NCBI GenBank assembly: GCA_016218725.1
Contig: JACRDB010000067.1
Coordinates: forward strand, 31,854-95,853
Origin: Deltaproteobacteria bacterium
GTDB taxonomy: Bacteria; Myxococcota_A; Polyangia; Polyangiales; Ga0077539
Direction of reading: 5' to 3'
Length of the DNA: 64,000 nt
Part shown: in pieces, positions 27,097 to 35,779 of the stretch
How positions within the stretch are numbered: the stretch's first letter is position 1
How the letters are laid out: each line of letters begins with the position of its first letter
Notes under the pieces: model-generated
Database searches by the model: none
What the model saw: the letters and a program-made list of their open reading frames with translations, nothing else
What the model was told of the DNA's origin: nothing
Position numbers and translations under genes: made by a program

Positions 27097-27849
27097 TCAA
27101 AATCCTCCCTCGGACAGATCCCCGCGCAGGACCGACAGCGCCGCCAGGAGCGCCGGCGCCACGGTCTCCGCGCGCAGCATGCGGGGTCCGAGCCGCACCG
27201 CGCGGAAGCCCTTCCCCTGGGCCAGTTGGACCTCGTCCATGGCGAAGCCCCCCTCCGGGCCCGCCAGCACCGCGCAGGGCCCCGGCGGCGCCCTGCGCAC
27301 CGTCTCCGCGAGCCCGGGGGTGGCCCCCTCCCAGGCGACAAAGCGCGCCAGGGTGGCCTCGGGCACGGCCTCCAGGGCATGCCCGAGGGCCCCGGCCTGG
27401 AGGATCGCGGGCACGTCCGCCCGGCCGCACGGCCGGGCGGCCTCCTCGGCCACCCGTAGGAGCCGCTGGTGGAGCGCCTGCGGGTCCCGGGGCCTCGGCA
27501 CCGAGCGCTGGGTGTACACGGGCTGCACGGCCCTCACGCCGAGCTCCGTGGCCTGGCGCACCACCTGCTCCAGCTTGTCGCCCTTGGGCACCCCCTGGAG
27601 CCAGAGGACCCCCGCCCGGTCCGCGACCACCCCCGGCGACGCCGTTCCAAGACAAAGCGTGACCGCCCCTTCCTTCACGCTCTCCACCCGGGCGTCACAG
27701 GCCCAGCCCAGGCCATCAAAGACCTCCACCGGGTCTCCCGGGCGCACCCTGGACACCCGCGCCAGGTGGTGCCCCCGAGGGCCGTCCACGGTCACCCCGG
27801 AGCCCGGAGCCAGCGCCTGGAGGGCCGGGACCCGGACCCTCTCGGTCAC
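27097..27849 (-). CDS. rsmE: 16S rRNA (uracil1498-N3)-methyltransferase
   Basis: A 250-residue SPOUT-class enzyme that methylates U1498 of 16S rRNA. It has the N-terminal PUA-like part (HHLARVSRVRPGDPVEVFDG) and the C-terminal knot with LAGPEGGF and LGPRMLRAETVAPALLAAL, the SAM-binding loops typical of RsmE. GTG at 27849 overlaps the prmA stop (GTGA). The pairing with prmA is common in bacteria. Confidence 0.95.
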   Translation of the reverse strand: MTERVRVPALQALAPGSGVTVDGPRGHHLARVSRVRPGDPVEVFDGLGWACDARVESVKEGAVTLCLGTASPGVVADRAGVLWLQGVPKGDKLEQVVRQATELGVRAVQPVYTQRSVPRPRDPQALHQRLLRVAEEAARPCGRADVPAILQAGALGHALEAVPEATLARFVAWEGATPGLAETVRRAPPGPCAVLAGPEGGFAMDEVQLAQGKGFRAVRLGPRMLRAETVAPALLAALSVLRGDLSEGGF

Positions 27850-28700
27850 GGCGCCCGAAGCTCCGGCGCCACCCACTCGTCCTCGGCGTCGCAGCGCTCC
27901 AGCGTGAAGCCCAGGCGCGTGTACGCCTCCACCACGGCCTCCCGCTGCGTGGCCAGCACCCCCGAGAGCACCAGCGCCCCGCCCGGGAGCACCCTGGACG
28001 CCAGCGCCTCGGCCAGGGGCACCAGCACCGCCGCCTCGATGTTGGCCACCACCAGCGGGGCCCGCTCCGAGAGCGCCTCCGGGCCCCCCACCCGGAACTC
28101 CACGCCCCCCGCGAAGGACATGCGCTCGGCGTTCTCCCTCGCGGCGCTCACCGCGTCCGGGTCGTTGTCGCACCCCACCGCCCGAGGCACCCCGAGGAGC
28201 GCTGCCGTGAAGGCCAGGATCCCGCTGCCCGTGCCTACATCCACCAGCAATGTAGGCTTCTGTACGACAATCCTCCGTGCGATGGCTCGGGCGGCCAGGG
28301 CGGTGGTGGCGTGCTGGCCCGTACCGAAGGCCCGTCCGGGGTCCAGGGGGAGGAGCTGTTCACCCGGGAGGGCATGGTAGGTGAGCCAGCTTGGGACGAC
28401 GACCACGGAGTCCGTGAGGTGGAACGGCTGCCAATGAGCCTTCCAGGCGTCCCTCCAGGCGTCGCCCAGGAGGACCTCACGGCGCACGGGGTGGTCTCCT
28501 CCGAGGGCGTCCCGGGCGAGGTCGGCGAGGGCCTCGTCGGGGAAGCTGGCGACCAGGGTGGCCCCGAGCTCGCCTCCGCGGGTGAGGGTGGAGGCGTCGC
28601 GCTCTTCGATCCCTTCGGCGCCGAGGAGGGTGAGGCGGCCGATGAGAACGTCCACGTCCTCCGGGCGGGCTTGCACCACGAGCAGGGCGTAGGTGTTCAT
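27846..28700 (-). CDS. prmA: Ribosomal protein L11 methyltransferase
   Basis: A 284-residue class I methyltransferase that modifies ribosomal protein L11. It has the N-terminal substrate domain, then PGRAFGTGQHATTALAARAI, the SAM-binding motif LLVDVGTGSGILAFTAALLG and NIEAAVLVPLA, a variant of the NI(L/V)A motif. The ATG overlaps the upstream stop (ATGA) and the stop overlaps rsmE, so the TPR protein, PrmA and RsmE are translated from one message. Confidence 0.95.
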   Translation of the reverse strand: MNTYALLVVQARPEDVDVLIGRLTLLGAEGIEERDASTLTRGGELGATLVASFPDEALADLARDALGGDHPVRREVLLGDAWRDAWKAHWQPFHLTDSVVVVPSWLTYHALPGEQLLPLDPGRAFGTGQHATTALAARAIARRIVVQKPTLLVDVGTGSGILAFTAALLGVPRAVGCDNDPDAVSAARENAERMSFAGGVEFRVGGPEALSERAPLVVANIEAAVLVPLAEALASRVLPGGALVLSGVLATQREAVVEAYTRLGFTLERCDAEDEWVAPELRAP

Positions 28701-29569
28701 TCCGCGGTGAGGTTGATGGTGAGCCTGGCCGCGTCGCTCCCGGCGAAGACGAGGTAGGTCCCGACGGCGACGCCGGTGACCAGCACCGCGGCGCCGGTCC
28801 AGAACCACCAGCGCCCGAGGATGGACGCGCCTCCGGGGGCGGGCACCACCACCCTCAGGGGCGCGTAGGCGTCGCCCCGGGCGGTGATGGCGATGCGGTT
28901 CTCGTCCACGGCTTCGAAGTAGTACTCCACCGCCGGGGGGCGGACCTCGGAGCCCGGGATCTGCGCCCGGAAGGAGCCCGCGGACAGTGTGGTATCCGTG
29001 CGGCGGAAGAGCCCTCTGGAGCCCTGCCTCCAGGCGAGCACCAGCCCCGCCGCGCGGCGGTCCGGGTCGACCACCCGGGCCTCCAGGTCGATGGGCCTGC
29101 CCGGCGACTGCTGCGCCGGCGAGCGGTGCTCGATGGTGATGGGCCGCTCGGCGGTGGTGGGTACGGCGGGGTTTCCGGGCTGGGTGACCGCGAGCCCCGG
29201 GCGCCCGTCGGTGACCCAGCGCTGCCGGGCGTTGTCGAAGAACTGCCGGATGCGCGGGGCGATGTCGTTGCCGAGCTGGTGCTCCGGGTCCCTCGCCAGG
29301 AGCAGCCGGAAGGCGCCCTCGGCCTCCTCCTGGCGGTTCAGGGCCAGGTAGGCGAGCCCCAGGGTCTCGTAGATCCGCGCCTCCTGGGCGGGGGTGTTGC
29401 CCCGGCGGATGATCGCCGCGGAGAGCGTCTGGATGCACTCTTCGTACTGCAGGTCGTCGAACTGCTGGCGGCCCGTGCGAACGAGGTTGTCGTTCTGCCC
29501 GAAGGCCGGCGCCGCCAGGAGCACCAGGGCGGCGAAGAGCGCGGGCGCATGCATGCTTCGGTGCTCCAT
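28697..29569 (-). CDS. Secreted/membrane TPR-containing protein
   Basis: The product has 290 residues, with an N-terminal signal (ALFAALVLLAAPAFGQ), tetratricopeptide-like helices at residues 30-115 (YEECIQTLSAAIIRRGNTP, YLALNRQEEAEGAFRLLLAR), a beta-rich middle domain and one transmembrane segment near the end (WWFWTGAAVLVTGVAVGTYL). It is probably a periplasmic scaffold anchored by its C-terminus. ATG 29569 adds a basic residue ahead of the signal; ATG 29554 is an alternative. It is the first gene of the prmA-rsmE operon, though its function need not be related. Confidence 0.75.
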   Translation of the reverse strand: MEHRSMHAPALFAALVLLAAPAFGQNDNLVRTGRQQFDDLQYEECIQTLSAAIIRRGNTPAQEARIYETLGLAYLALNRQEEAEGAFRLLLARDPEHQLGNDIAPRIRQFFDNARQRWVTDGRPGLAVTQPGNPAVPTTAERPITIEHRSPAQQSPGRPIDLEARVVDPDRRAAGLVLAWRQGSRGLFRRTDTTLSAGSFRAQIPGSEVRPPAVEYYFEAVDENRIAITARGDAYAPLRVVVPAPGGASILGRWWFWTGAAVLVTGVAVGTYLVFAGSDAARLTINLTAE

Positions 29570-29664
29570 CGGGAGCCGCGATCCTACGGACCGGGCGGCC
29601 GTCCGGTCAACGACACAAAGACCCCTTTGGCCCTTCGTCCGTCTGGACCGGGAACGAGGTCGCC

Positions 29665-29991
29665 ATGAAAAGAACCGCCGTCCTTGCGCTCCCGGTCTTT
29701 GCCGTGTGGTCCCTGCTCCCGGCGCTTGCGTCGGCCCAGGTCGTGCCTCCCGCGCCCACACCTACGGCGACCCCTGCCACCACACCGACCCCCACCCCGG
29801 GCACCTCGTCGGTGGAGGTGGTCAACGGCCGGAGGGTGTACCGCTACGAGTTTGGCACGATCTACGGCGAGCCCCAGCGGCCGTACGCCTTCACGGTCAC
29901 CCACCGCGGCGGCCTCGGGTACACGCACCTGGAGGACCGCCGGAGCTTCGCCCCGGAGGTGCTCTCGGCGCTGCGTCGCGCCCCGTTCTGA
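29665..29991 (+). CDS. Small secreted protein of unknown function
   Basis: The 108-residue product has a clear signal peptide (MKRTAVLALPVFAVWSLLPA, cleaved after ASAQ), a Pro/Thr-rich linker and a compact C-terminal part (NGRRVYRYEFGTIYGEPQRP, TYTHLEDRRSF-like). A GAGG sequence precedes the ATG. It diverges from the TPR protein gene. No family is recognised. Confidence 0.7.
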   Translation: MKRTAVLALPVFAVWSLLPALASAQVVPPAPTPTATPATTPTPTPGTSSVEVVNGRRVYRYEFGTIYGEPQRPYAFTVTHRGGLGYTHLEDRRSFAPEVLSALRRAPF

Positions 29992-30000
29992 CCGGCGCCA

Positions 30001-30858
30001 TCACGCGCGGCGTGCGGTGACCACCCACGCGGAGCCCCCGAGGGAGACGCCCTCAGGGCCCTCGTAGGGGCGAAGGCTCTCGCGCACGGCGGCGCGCACG
30101 GCGGCGAGGGTGTCCTCCGAGAGGTCCCGCAGGGCGCCCGCGGTGGGGCCGACCTTGAGGAGGAACTCCGTGGCCTCCTCCAGGTCGCCGCCGCCGCCGA
30201 TGACCATTGGTGCCTGGAAGGCCTTGACGCCCACCTCGGCCCAGCCCGAAGCCTGGAGCACCGCGCGCACGACCGAAGGATCCCCGAAGGCGAAGGGCCC
30301 CGGGGCTCCCGGCGGAGCGGGCTTGAACTCCGGCAGGAGCGGCAGCGCCGCGCCGAAGGGCACGGTCACCCAGGGGCACTCGGTGAAGGGCTGCCAGCAC
30401 ACGAACGACAGCCTCGCGCCGGGCTCCGACGCGCGGCAGAGGGCCCCGAAGGCCGCCGCGGGGCTGTCGAAGAACATCACCCCGAAGCGGGAGGTCACCG
30501 CCCCGAAGGGCGGGCCGGGGAGCGCCTCCGCCTGGGCGTCGCGCACCAGGAAGCTGGCGTTGCCGAGGCCCTCCTCCGCGGCGCGCTCGCGGGCCCGATC
30601 GATCATCACCGCGGAGAGGTCCACGCCGACCGCGGAGCCCTCCGGGCCGACCCTGCGGGCGAGCTCCAGGGTGGTGTCCCCGCAGCCACAACCAACGTCC
30701 AGGGCGCGCGCCCGGCGCAGGTCCCCGAGGGCGTCCAGCGCCCCGAGGCCGAAGGGCGCGAGCTGTCGATCCAGCCGCGGTTGCAGGGCCACCCACCGCG
30801 GGCCGCTCTGCTCGTTCCAGTTCTTGCGCTGCTCGGCGTTGGGCGGAGGGCTGTCCAT
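30001..30858 (-). CDS. SAM-dependent methyltransferase, class I
   Basis: A 285-residue methyltransferase of the UbiE/COQ5-like group. It starts with NWNEQSGPRWVALQPRLDRQ, a segment often seen in small-molecule methyltransferases. The SAM-binding loop ALDVGCGCGDTTLELARRVG and acidic VGVDLSAVMIDRARE follow, and FGVMFFDSPAAAFG supplies the post-motif. The substrate is unknown. It lies downstream of two foldase genes on the same strand, from which it reads away toward a convergent gene. Confidence 0.85.
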   Translation of the reverse strand: MDSPPPNAEQRKNWNEQSGPRWVALQPRLDRQLAPFGLGALDALGDLRRARALDVGCGCGDTTLELARRVGPEGSAVGVDLSAVMIDRARERAAEEGLGNASFLVRDAQAEALPGPPFGAVTSRFGVMFFDSPAAAFGALCRASEPGARLSFVCWQPFTECPWVTVPFGAALPLLPEFKPAPPGAPGPFAFGDPSVVRAVLQASGWAEVGVKAFQAPMVIGGGGDLEEATEFLLKVGPTAGALRDLSEDTLAAVRAAVRESLRPYEGPEGVSLGGSAWVVTARRA

Positions 30859-30875
30859 GACCTGCGCGGCGCGCC

Positions 30876-31871
30876 CTACAGGCGCATGTCCAGGGCCACG
30901 CCGCGGCGCAGCTCCCGGAGGTAGATCCCCTGCTGGCGCAGCATCTCGCGGTTCAAGAGAATCCCGTAGACCCGCTCGCGCACCTGCTCGAAGGGGGGCA
31001 CCGGCGCGGCGTCGCGGCCCACGAGGCGCAGCACGTGGAAGCCCGCGTCGCCGCGCACCGGCTCGCTCACGTCACCAGGGGCCATCTGCAACAGCGCCGC
31101 CTCCAGGGCGTCCGGGAGCGTGCCGGGGCTCAGGTCCCCGAGGTCCCCGCCGTCCCCGCGGGTGGCCTCGTCGTCGGAGAACTGCCGGGCCAGGTCCCCG
31201 AAGGGCTCCCCCGCGCGGGCTCGGCGGGCGACGTCCTCGGCGCGCTGCCGGAGCTGCACGAGCTGCGCCGCCGTGGCGTCCTCGGGCACCGCGATGAACA
31301 CATGCGCCGCGTGGGTCACCTGCACCCCGGACTGCTCCCGCGCGAGGCGGTGGTACTCCGCCCGCAGGTCCGCGTCGGTGATGTTGATCCGCCCGCGCAC
31401 CCGGAGCTGGAGCATGCGCAGGCGCAGGAGCTCGCTCTCCATGAAGCTCCGGTACTCCATCCGCGTGATCCCCTGGGACTGCACCGCCTGGTACACCTGC
31501 TCCGGCGTGGCGTTGCGCTCCTGGGCGATGCGCTGCACGAACTCGTCCACGTCGGTGTCGTTCACCGCCTGGTGCGCCCGGGTGGCCGCCCGCTGCAGGA
31601 GCTTGTCGTCGATCATCCGGTCCAGGGCCTCGCGCAGCACCTCCTGGCGGCGCCTCGCGAGCACCGCCGGGGTGCCCCCCTGGGCGTTGGCCTCGGCCAG
31701 GAAGGGCCTCGCCCGGCGCTCCACGTCGGACAGGAAGATCGCCTCCTCGTCCACCACGGCCACCACCCGGTCCAGCACCTCGGCCGCCGCGGGACCGCCC
31801 CACGCCCCAAGGAGCCCCGCCAGGAAGAGCGCACAGAAACCCTTGCTGCGACGTGTCGTTCGTGCCCTCAT
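30876..31871 (-). CDS. SurA-like periplasmic peptidyl-prolyl isomerase
   Basis: The 331-residue chaperone has a signal peptide ending near PAAAE, a SurA N-terminal domain (VLDRVVAVVDEEAIFLSDVE, typical of SurA) and one parvulin domain with FGDLARQFSDDEATRGDGGD and GDAGFHVLRLVG. SurA-type proteins help fold outer-membrane proteins. E. coli SurA has two parvulin domains and this one has one, as in many delta-proteobacteria. Its ATG overlaps the stop of the upstream parvulin lipoprotein (ATGA). Confidence 0.9.
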   Translation of the reverse strand: MRARTTRRSKGFCALFLAGLLGAWGGPAAAEVLDRVVAVVDEEAIFLSDVERRARPFLAEANAQGGTPAVLARRRQEVLREALDRMIDDKLLQRAATRAHQAVNDTDVDEFVQRIAQERNATPEQVYQAVQSQGITRMEYRSFMESELLRLRMLQLRVRGRINITDADLRAEYHRLAREQSGVQVTHAAHVFIAVPEDATAAQLVQLRQRAEDVARRARAGEPFGDLARQFSDDEATRGDGGDLGDLSPGTLPDALEAALLQMAPGDVSEPVRGDAGFHVLRLVGRDAAPVPPFEQVRERVYGILLNREMLRQQGIYLRELRRGVALDMRL

Positions 31872-32983
31872 GGACGCCTCACGGGTGCTGTAGGTGGAGG
31901 TGCGACAGGTGCCAGAGGCACGCCGGGCATGCCAGGCACACCGGGTGTGGGTGGCGGCAGGTTGAGGTGTACGCGCCCGAGGGCGGCCTCGTCCACCTGG
32001 ACGGGGGTGGCGCCGCGGAGGCGCTCCACGAGGGCGCGCATGGCGGCCTCCTCGGCGCGGTCCCGGCGCTCCCGCAGGAGGCGGTTCCGGATGCGCCGGC
32101 CCTCCTCCTCCAGGGTGCGGTGGAGCGCGTCCCGGCGGGCCGTGAGGCGCAGGATGTGGAAGCCCGGGCCCTGGTTGGGGCCGCTGTGGGCGCTCTCCAC
32201 GATGTCACTGTACGCGCCGGTCTCCGGCAGGGCGAAGGCCGCGCGGGCCACCTCCGGGGTGACGTCCGCGCGTCCCGTGCTGGGGAAGAACCCGAGGTCC
32301 CCGTCCGTGGCGCGGGTGGTGGCGTCCACCGTGCGGCGCCGGACCACGTCCCGGAAGTACGCGTCGTCCAGGGGGTGGGCGCGCAGGTCCCGGAGCACCT
32401 CCTCGGCGAGGGCGCGGGTGCCGAGCACCACCTGGCTCACCCGCACCTCGGGCTCGGCCTGGTACTCGCTGCGGTGGGCCTCGAAGTACGCCCTCACGTC
32501 CTCGTCGGAGACCGTGGGCTCGGGCACGCGCCCGCGCTCGTCCAGCTCCACCCTGCGGGCCAGCTCCAGGAGCACCGCGCGGCGCACCTCGGGGGTGTCA
32601 TCCAGGTGCCGGGAGCGCGCCTCGGCGGCCAGGAGCTCGGTGTCCAGCCAGCTCTGCAGGAGCGCCCGGCGCTGCTCCGGGGTGTTGAGCCGGGCCCTCA
32701 CGTAGGGGTTGCTCACGTGGATCCTGCGCGCAAAATCGCAGAGCGTGAGCTGCTGGTCGTCCACCCGGGCCACCACCGCCGCCCGCTGCTCCGGGGTGAG
32801 CGTGGCGCAGGGGTCCGCGTTGGGGGGCGTGGCGCCGGAGGCAGCGTCTCCGCGGGCCAGCGCGTCCCTCGCGCCCGCGGCGCCGGCGTCCGACTCCCGG
32901 CCGTGGCGGGAGGGCGGCTGCGGCGGCCGGGGACAGCCCGAGAGGCACACCGCCAGCAGCACCGTCGCGCGTCCCAGGCCCAT
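31868..32983 (-). CDS. Parvulin-type peptidyl-prolyl isomerase lipoprotein
   Basis: The 371-residue protein has the lipobox LSGC, an Ala/Gly-rich linker, a SurA-like helical region (LCDFARRIHVSNPYVRARL) and a parvulin domain (VRVSQVVLGTRALAEEVLRD, LGFFPSTGRADVTPEVARAA, GFHILRLTARRD). It is a PrsA/PpiD-like envelope foldase anchored by lipid. Overlap with the next gene shows that two different foldases are made together, perhaps acting one after the other on exported proteins. Confidence 0.85.
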   Translation of the reverse strand: MGLGRATVLLAVCLSGCPRPPQPPSRHGRESDAGAAGARDALARGDAASGATPPNADPCATLTPEQRAAVVARVDDQQLTLCDFARRIHVSNPYVRARLNTPEQRRALLQSWLDTELLAAEARSRHLDDTPEVRRAVLLELARRVELDERGRVPEPTVSDEDVRAYFEAHRSEYQAEPEVRVSQVVLGTRALAEEVLRDLRAHPLDDAYFRDVVRRRTVDATTRATDGDLGFFPSTGRADVTPEVARAAFALPETGAYSDIVESAHSGPNQGPGFHILRLTARRDALHRTLEEEGRRIRNRLLRERRDRAEEAAMRALVERLRGATPVQVDEAALGRVHLNLPPPTPGVPGMPGVPLAPVAPPPTAPVRRP

Positions 32984-33029
32984 CGCTCCCGGTGCCTACC
33001 ATGGCCCCCGGGGTGCCCACAAGCGACCC

Positions 33030-34400
33030 CTAGGCGGTCACCCGCCGGGCCAGGTAGTCAATCACGTCGATCTTGGCGATGATCCCGAGGAGCGCGGGGC
33101 CGTCGATCACCAGCGCGGCCTTGGCGTCGGCCAGGACGTTCTGCAGGAGGTCAATGCGCGTGTCCGGGGTCACCGTGGCGTAGTCCGTCTCCACGATGGG
33201 GGCGATGGTGCTGTCCAGGTGGGCCTCGCCGGACACCAGGTTGCGCAGCACGGTCACCTCGCTCAGGATCCCCCGGAGCTGGTCCCCGTCGAGCACCGGC
33301 ACCTGCGAGATCCCGTGGGCCTTCATGGTCCCGATCACGTGCCGGAGCGTGTCATCGCTGCGGGCGGTGACCAGGTTCTGGGCGCGGCCCGCCAGGAGCT
33401 CCCGCACGGTGCCCAGGGTCTTGTCCTCAGCCAGGAAGCCGTTCTCGCGCATCCAGTCGTCGTTGAAGACCTTGGACAGGTAGCGCCCGGCGCCGTCGGG
33501 GAGCAGCACCACGCATTTCTCCTTGCGCCCGCGGGCCCATTTGAGCGCCCCGGCCACCGCGGCCCCCGCGCTGCCGCCGCAGAAGAGCCCCTCCCGGCGG
33601 ACCAGCTCCCGGGTCATCAAGAAGCACTCCCGGTCGTCCACGCGCACGACGTCATCAAGGACCTTGGCGTCCAGGGTGCTGGGGAAGAAATCCTCGCCGA
33701 TGCCCTCGACCTTGTACGGGAACGCCCGGGTGAGGAGCCCGTGCTTGACGAAATCGTGCACCAGCGAGCCCACCGGGTCCACGCCCACGACCTTGATGGA
33801 GGGCTTGCGCTCCTTGAGGTAGCGCCCCGCGCCGGAGAGGGTCCCGCCGGTGCCGAGGCCCCCGACCAGCACGTCCAGCTCGCCGCCGGTCTGGTCCCAC
33901 AGCTCGGGCCCCGTGGTGCGGTAGTGGGCCTCGGGGTTGGCCGGGTTGTGGTGCTGGCGCAGGAGCACCGCCCCGGGGGTGTCCTCGGCGATCTTCCGGG
34001 CCACGGCGTGGTGGCTCCGGGGGTCCGAGGGCTCCACGGCGCTCGGGCACACCACCACCCGGTGCCCGAAGGCCCGCAGCGCGGCGACCTTCTCCGGCGA
34101 GGCCTTGTCGGGCACCACGAAGACCGCGCCGTACCCGCGCACGGCGGCCACCAGGGCGAGCGCGGCGCCGGTGTTCCCGCTGGTGGCCTCCACCAGCGTG
34201 CCGCCGGGCTTGAGCGCGCCCTGGCGCTCGGCGTCGTCCACCAGGGCCTCGGCGATGCGGTCCCCGGAGGAGCCCGACGGGTTCAGGAACTCACATTTGC
34301 CGTAGAGCTCGCCCTGGAAGTCCCCGGGGACCACCCGCTGGAGGCGCACCAGGGCGGTGCGCCCCACGGCGCCGAGGATGTTGTCCAGGCCGCCCTTCAT
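33030..34400 (-). CDS. Cystathionine beta-synthase-like protein lacking the PLP lysine
   Basis: The 456-residue protein has the fold-type II PLP domain of cystathionine beta-synthase (CBS) and cysteine synthase, followed by two CBS regulatory motifs (residues about 330-456). Most active-site loops are intact: SGNTGAALAL, GGLGTGGTLSG, NPEAHYRTTG and GGSAGAAVAG. The Schiff-base lysine, normally in a GGSxKDR-type motif, is Gly46 in NPSGSSGDRIA. Without this lysine normal beta-replacement chemistry should be lost or changed. It may be a regulatory protein or use another lysine. It is 18 bases downstream of rplI. Family is certain, activity is not. Confidence 0.85.
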   Translation of the reverse strand: MKGGLDNILGAVGRTALVRLQRVVPGDFQGELYGKCEFLNPSGSSGDRIAEALVDDAERQGALKPGGTLVEATSGNTGAALALVAAVRGYGAVFVVPDKASPEKVAALRAFGHRVVVCPSAVEPSDPRSHHAVARKIAEDTPGAVLLRQHHNPANPEAHYRTTGPELWDQTGGELDVLVGGLGTGGTLSGAGRYLKERKPSIKVVGVDPVGSLVHDFVKHGLLTRAFPYKVEGIGEDFFPSTLDAKVLDDVVRVDDRECFLMTRELVRREGLFCGGSAGAAVAGALKWARGRKEKCVVLLPDGAGRYLSKVFNDDWMRENGFLAEDKTLGTVRELLAGRAQNLVTARSDDTLRHVIGTMKAHGISQVPVLDGDQLRGILSEVTVLRNLVSGEAHLDSTIAPIVETDYATVTPDTRIDLLQNVLADAKAALVIDGPALLGIIAKIDVIDYLARRVTA

Positions 34401-34418
34401 GACCCGTTGGGGGGCTTC

Positions 34419-34874
34419 CTAGCCCTGGGCGACGACGTGGACCTTGAACGTGGCGGTGAGCTCCGGCGCGAGCCGGGCCGTCACGTCGTAGGTGCCCAGC
34501 GCGCGGATGGCGTCCGCGTGGAGCTTCTTGCGGTCCACCTCGAAGCCCCGCGCCTTGAGCGCGGCCTCGACGTCCTTGGTGGTGACCGAGCCGTAGAGCT
34601 TGCCCTCGGCGCCGACGGTGCGCGCGATGGTCAGCTCCACGGCGGAGAGCTTCGTCGCCTGGTCGGCGGCGGCGGCGCGGACGCGCGCGGCCTTGTCGGC
34701 CGAGACGCGCTTCTCGTGCTCGAAGCGGGCGACGTTGCCCTCGCTGGCGGGCAGGGCGAAGCCCTGCGGCAGGAGGTAGTTACGCGCGAAGCCCGCGGCG
34801 ACCTTGACGACCTCGCCGCCCTTGCCGAGCTTCTGCACGTCGCGCTGGAGAATCACATGGATGGCCTTGCCCAT
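34419..34874 (-). CDS. rplI: 50S ribosomal protein L9
   Basis: A 151-residue ribosomal protein with the conserved N-terminus VILQRDVQKLGKGGEVVKVA and GFARNYLLPQGFALPA, then the long connecting helix and the C-terminal domain (GKLYGSVTTKDVEAAL). GAGGT lies five bases before the ATG. It is the third gene of the rpsF-rpsR-rplI operon, the standard bacterial order. Confidence 0.98.
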   Translation of the reverse strand: MGKAIHVILQRDVQKLGKGGEVVKVAAGFARNYLLPQGFALPASEGNVARFEHEKRVSADKAARVRAAAADQATKLSAVELTIARTVGAEGKLYGSVTTKDVEAALKARGFEVDRKKLHADAIRALGTYDVTARLAPELTATFKVHVVAQG

Positions 34875-34884
34875 GGTCTGACCT

Positions 34885-35190
34885 CTACGCCGTGGTGAAC
34901 GGCAGCAGCGCGATCATGCGCCCGCGCTTGATGGCGCTTGTGAGCAGCCGCTGGTGCTTGGAGCAGTTGCCCGAGATCCGGCGGGGCACCACCTTGCCCC
35001 GGTCCGTGAGAAAGAACCGCAGCGTCTGCGAGTCCTTGTAGTCAATGAAGTCCGTGTGCTCCGCGCAGAACTTGCAGATCTTCTTGCGGCCGCCGCGGCG
35101 GCGCTGCGCGATGTTCTCCGCGGCGATCTCCGCCGCGCCGCCGGAGTTCAGGGCCCGGTCGTCGCCGTACTCGTTGTTCATGCGTCCCAT
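34885..35190 (-). CDS. rpsR: 30S ribosomal protein S18 (zinc-binding type)
   Basis: A 101-residue S18 with a longer N-terminal tail than E. coli (about 75 residues). The core shows [38 protein letters not shown] and the conserved [18 protein letters not shown]. The CxxC plus CxxH pattern marks the zinc-binding (C+) form. GAGGAG lies eight bases before the ATG at 35190. Confidence 0.97.
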   Translation of the reverse strand: MGRMNNEYGDDRALNSGGAAEIAAENIAQRRRGGRKKICKFCAEHTDFIDYKDSQTLRFFLTDRGKVVPRRISGNCSKHQRLLTSAIKRGRMIALLPFTTA

Positions 35191-35215
35191 GGAAGGTGCT
35201 CCTCAGCGTGACGAA

Positions 35216-35779
35216 TCACGCGTCTCCGACGGGGGTGGAGCCAGGGCCCGCGGCCGCGGCCGCGGTCTCCGACTCCGGGGCCTGGTCCATGTTCGGGTCC
35301 ATCCCGCGCGGCTCCTGGGGCGCGCGCGGCGGGGCGTTGTCCTCGGACAGCCCGAGGAGGGCCTCGACGCTCTCCTCCTTGTCGTCGTCGTCCGGGGAGA
35401 TCTCGATCCGGCGGACCTTGATCTCCTCGGGGTCCACGGTGATCGTGGCGGGGTCCAGGCCCTTGGCCAGCGCCACGGTCATGTGGCGCACCACCGGGTC
35501 GAGCATTCGCAGGTTGCGCTCCACCTCGGAGACGGTGCCCTGGTACCCCAGGTAGCGCACCAGCACGTAGAAGCCCCGGCGCTGCTTGGCGATCGGGTAC
35601 GCCAGCCGCCGCTTGCCCCAGCTCTCCACCTTGGTGAGCCGGCCCCCGGTGCTCTCCACGGCGCCCACGGCGCGGGAGATCACCCGCTCGGACGTCTCCG
35701 AGTCAATGTCACCCCGCAGGATGAACACCGTCTCGTAGTCCGTCGCGCGCTTCGGATCGATGGTTGAATCAATCGCCAT
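35216..35779 (-). CDS. rpsF: 30S ribosomal protein S6
   Basis: A 187-residue S6. The core (residues 12-110) shows YETVFILRGDIDSE, GGRLTKVESWGKRRLAYPI, RGFYVLVRYLG and RNLRMLDPVVRHMTVAL. The C-terminal 70 residues are an acidic and Ala/Pro-rich extension (DDDDKEESVEALLG), longer than in most bacteria. GGAGG lies eight bases before the ATG at 35779. It is the first gene of the ribosomal operon and diverges from the carboxypeptidase-regulatory-like/PDZ protein gene. Confidence 0.97.
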   Translation of the reverse strand: MAIDSTIDPKRATDYETVFILRGDIDSETSERVISRAVGAVESTGGRLTKVESWGKRRLAYPIAKQRRGFYVLVRYLGYQGTVSEVERNLRMLDPVVRHMTVALAKGLDPATITVDPEEIKVRRIEISPDDDDKEESVEALLGLSEDNAPPRAPQEPRGMDPNMDQAPESETAAAAAGPGSTPVGDA

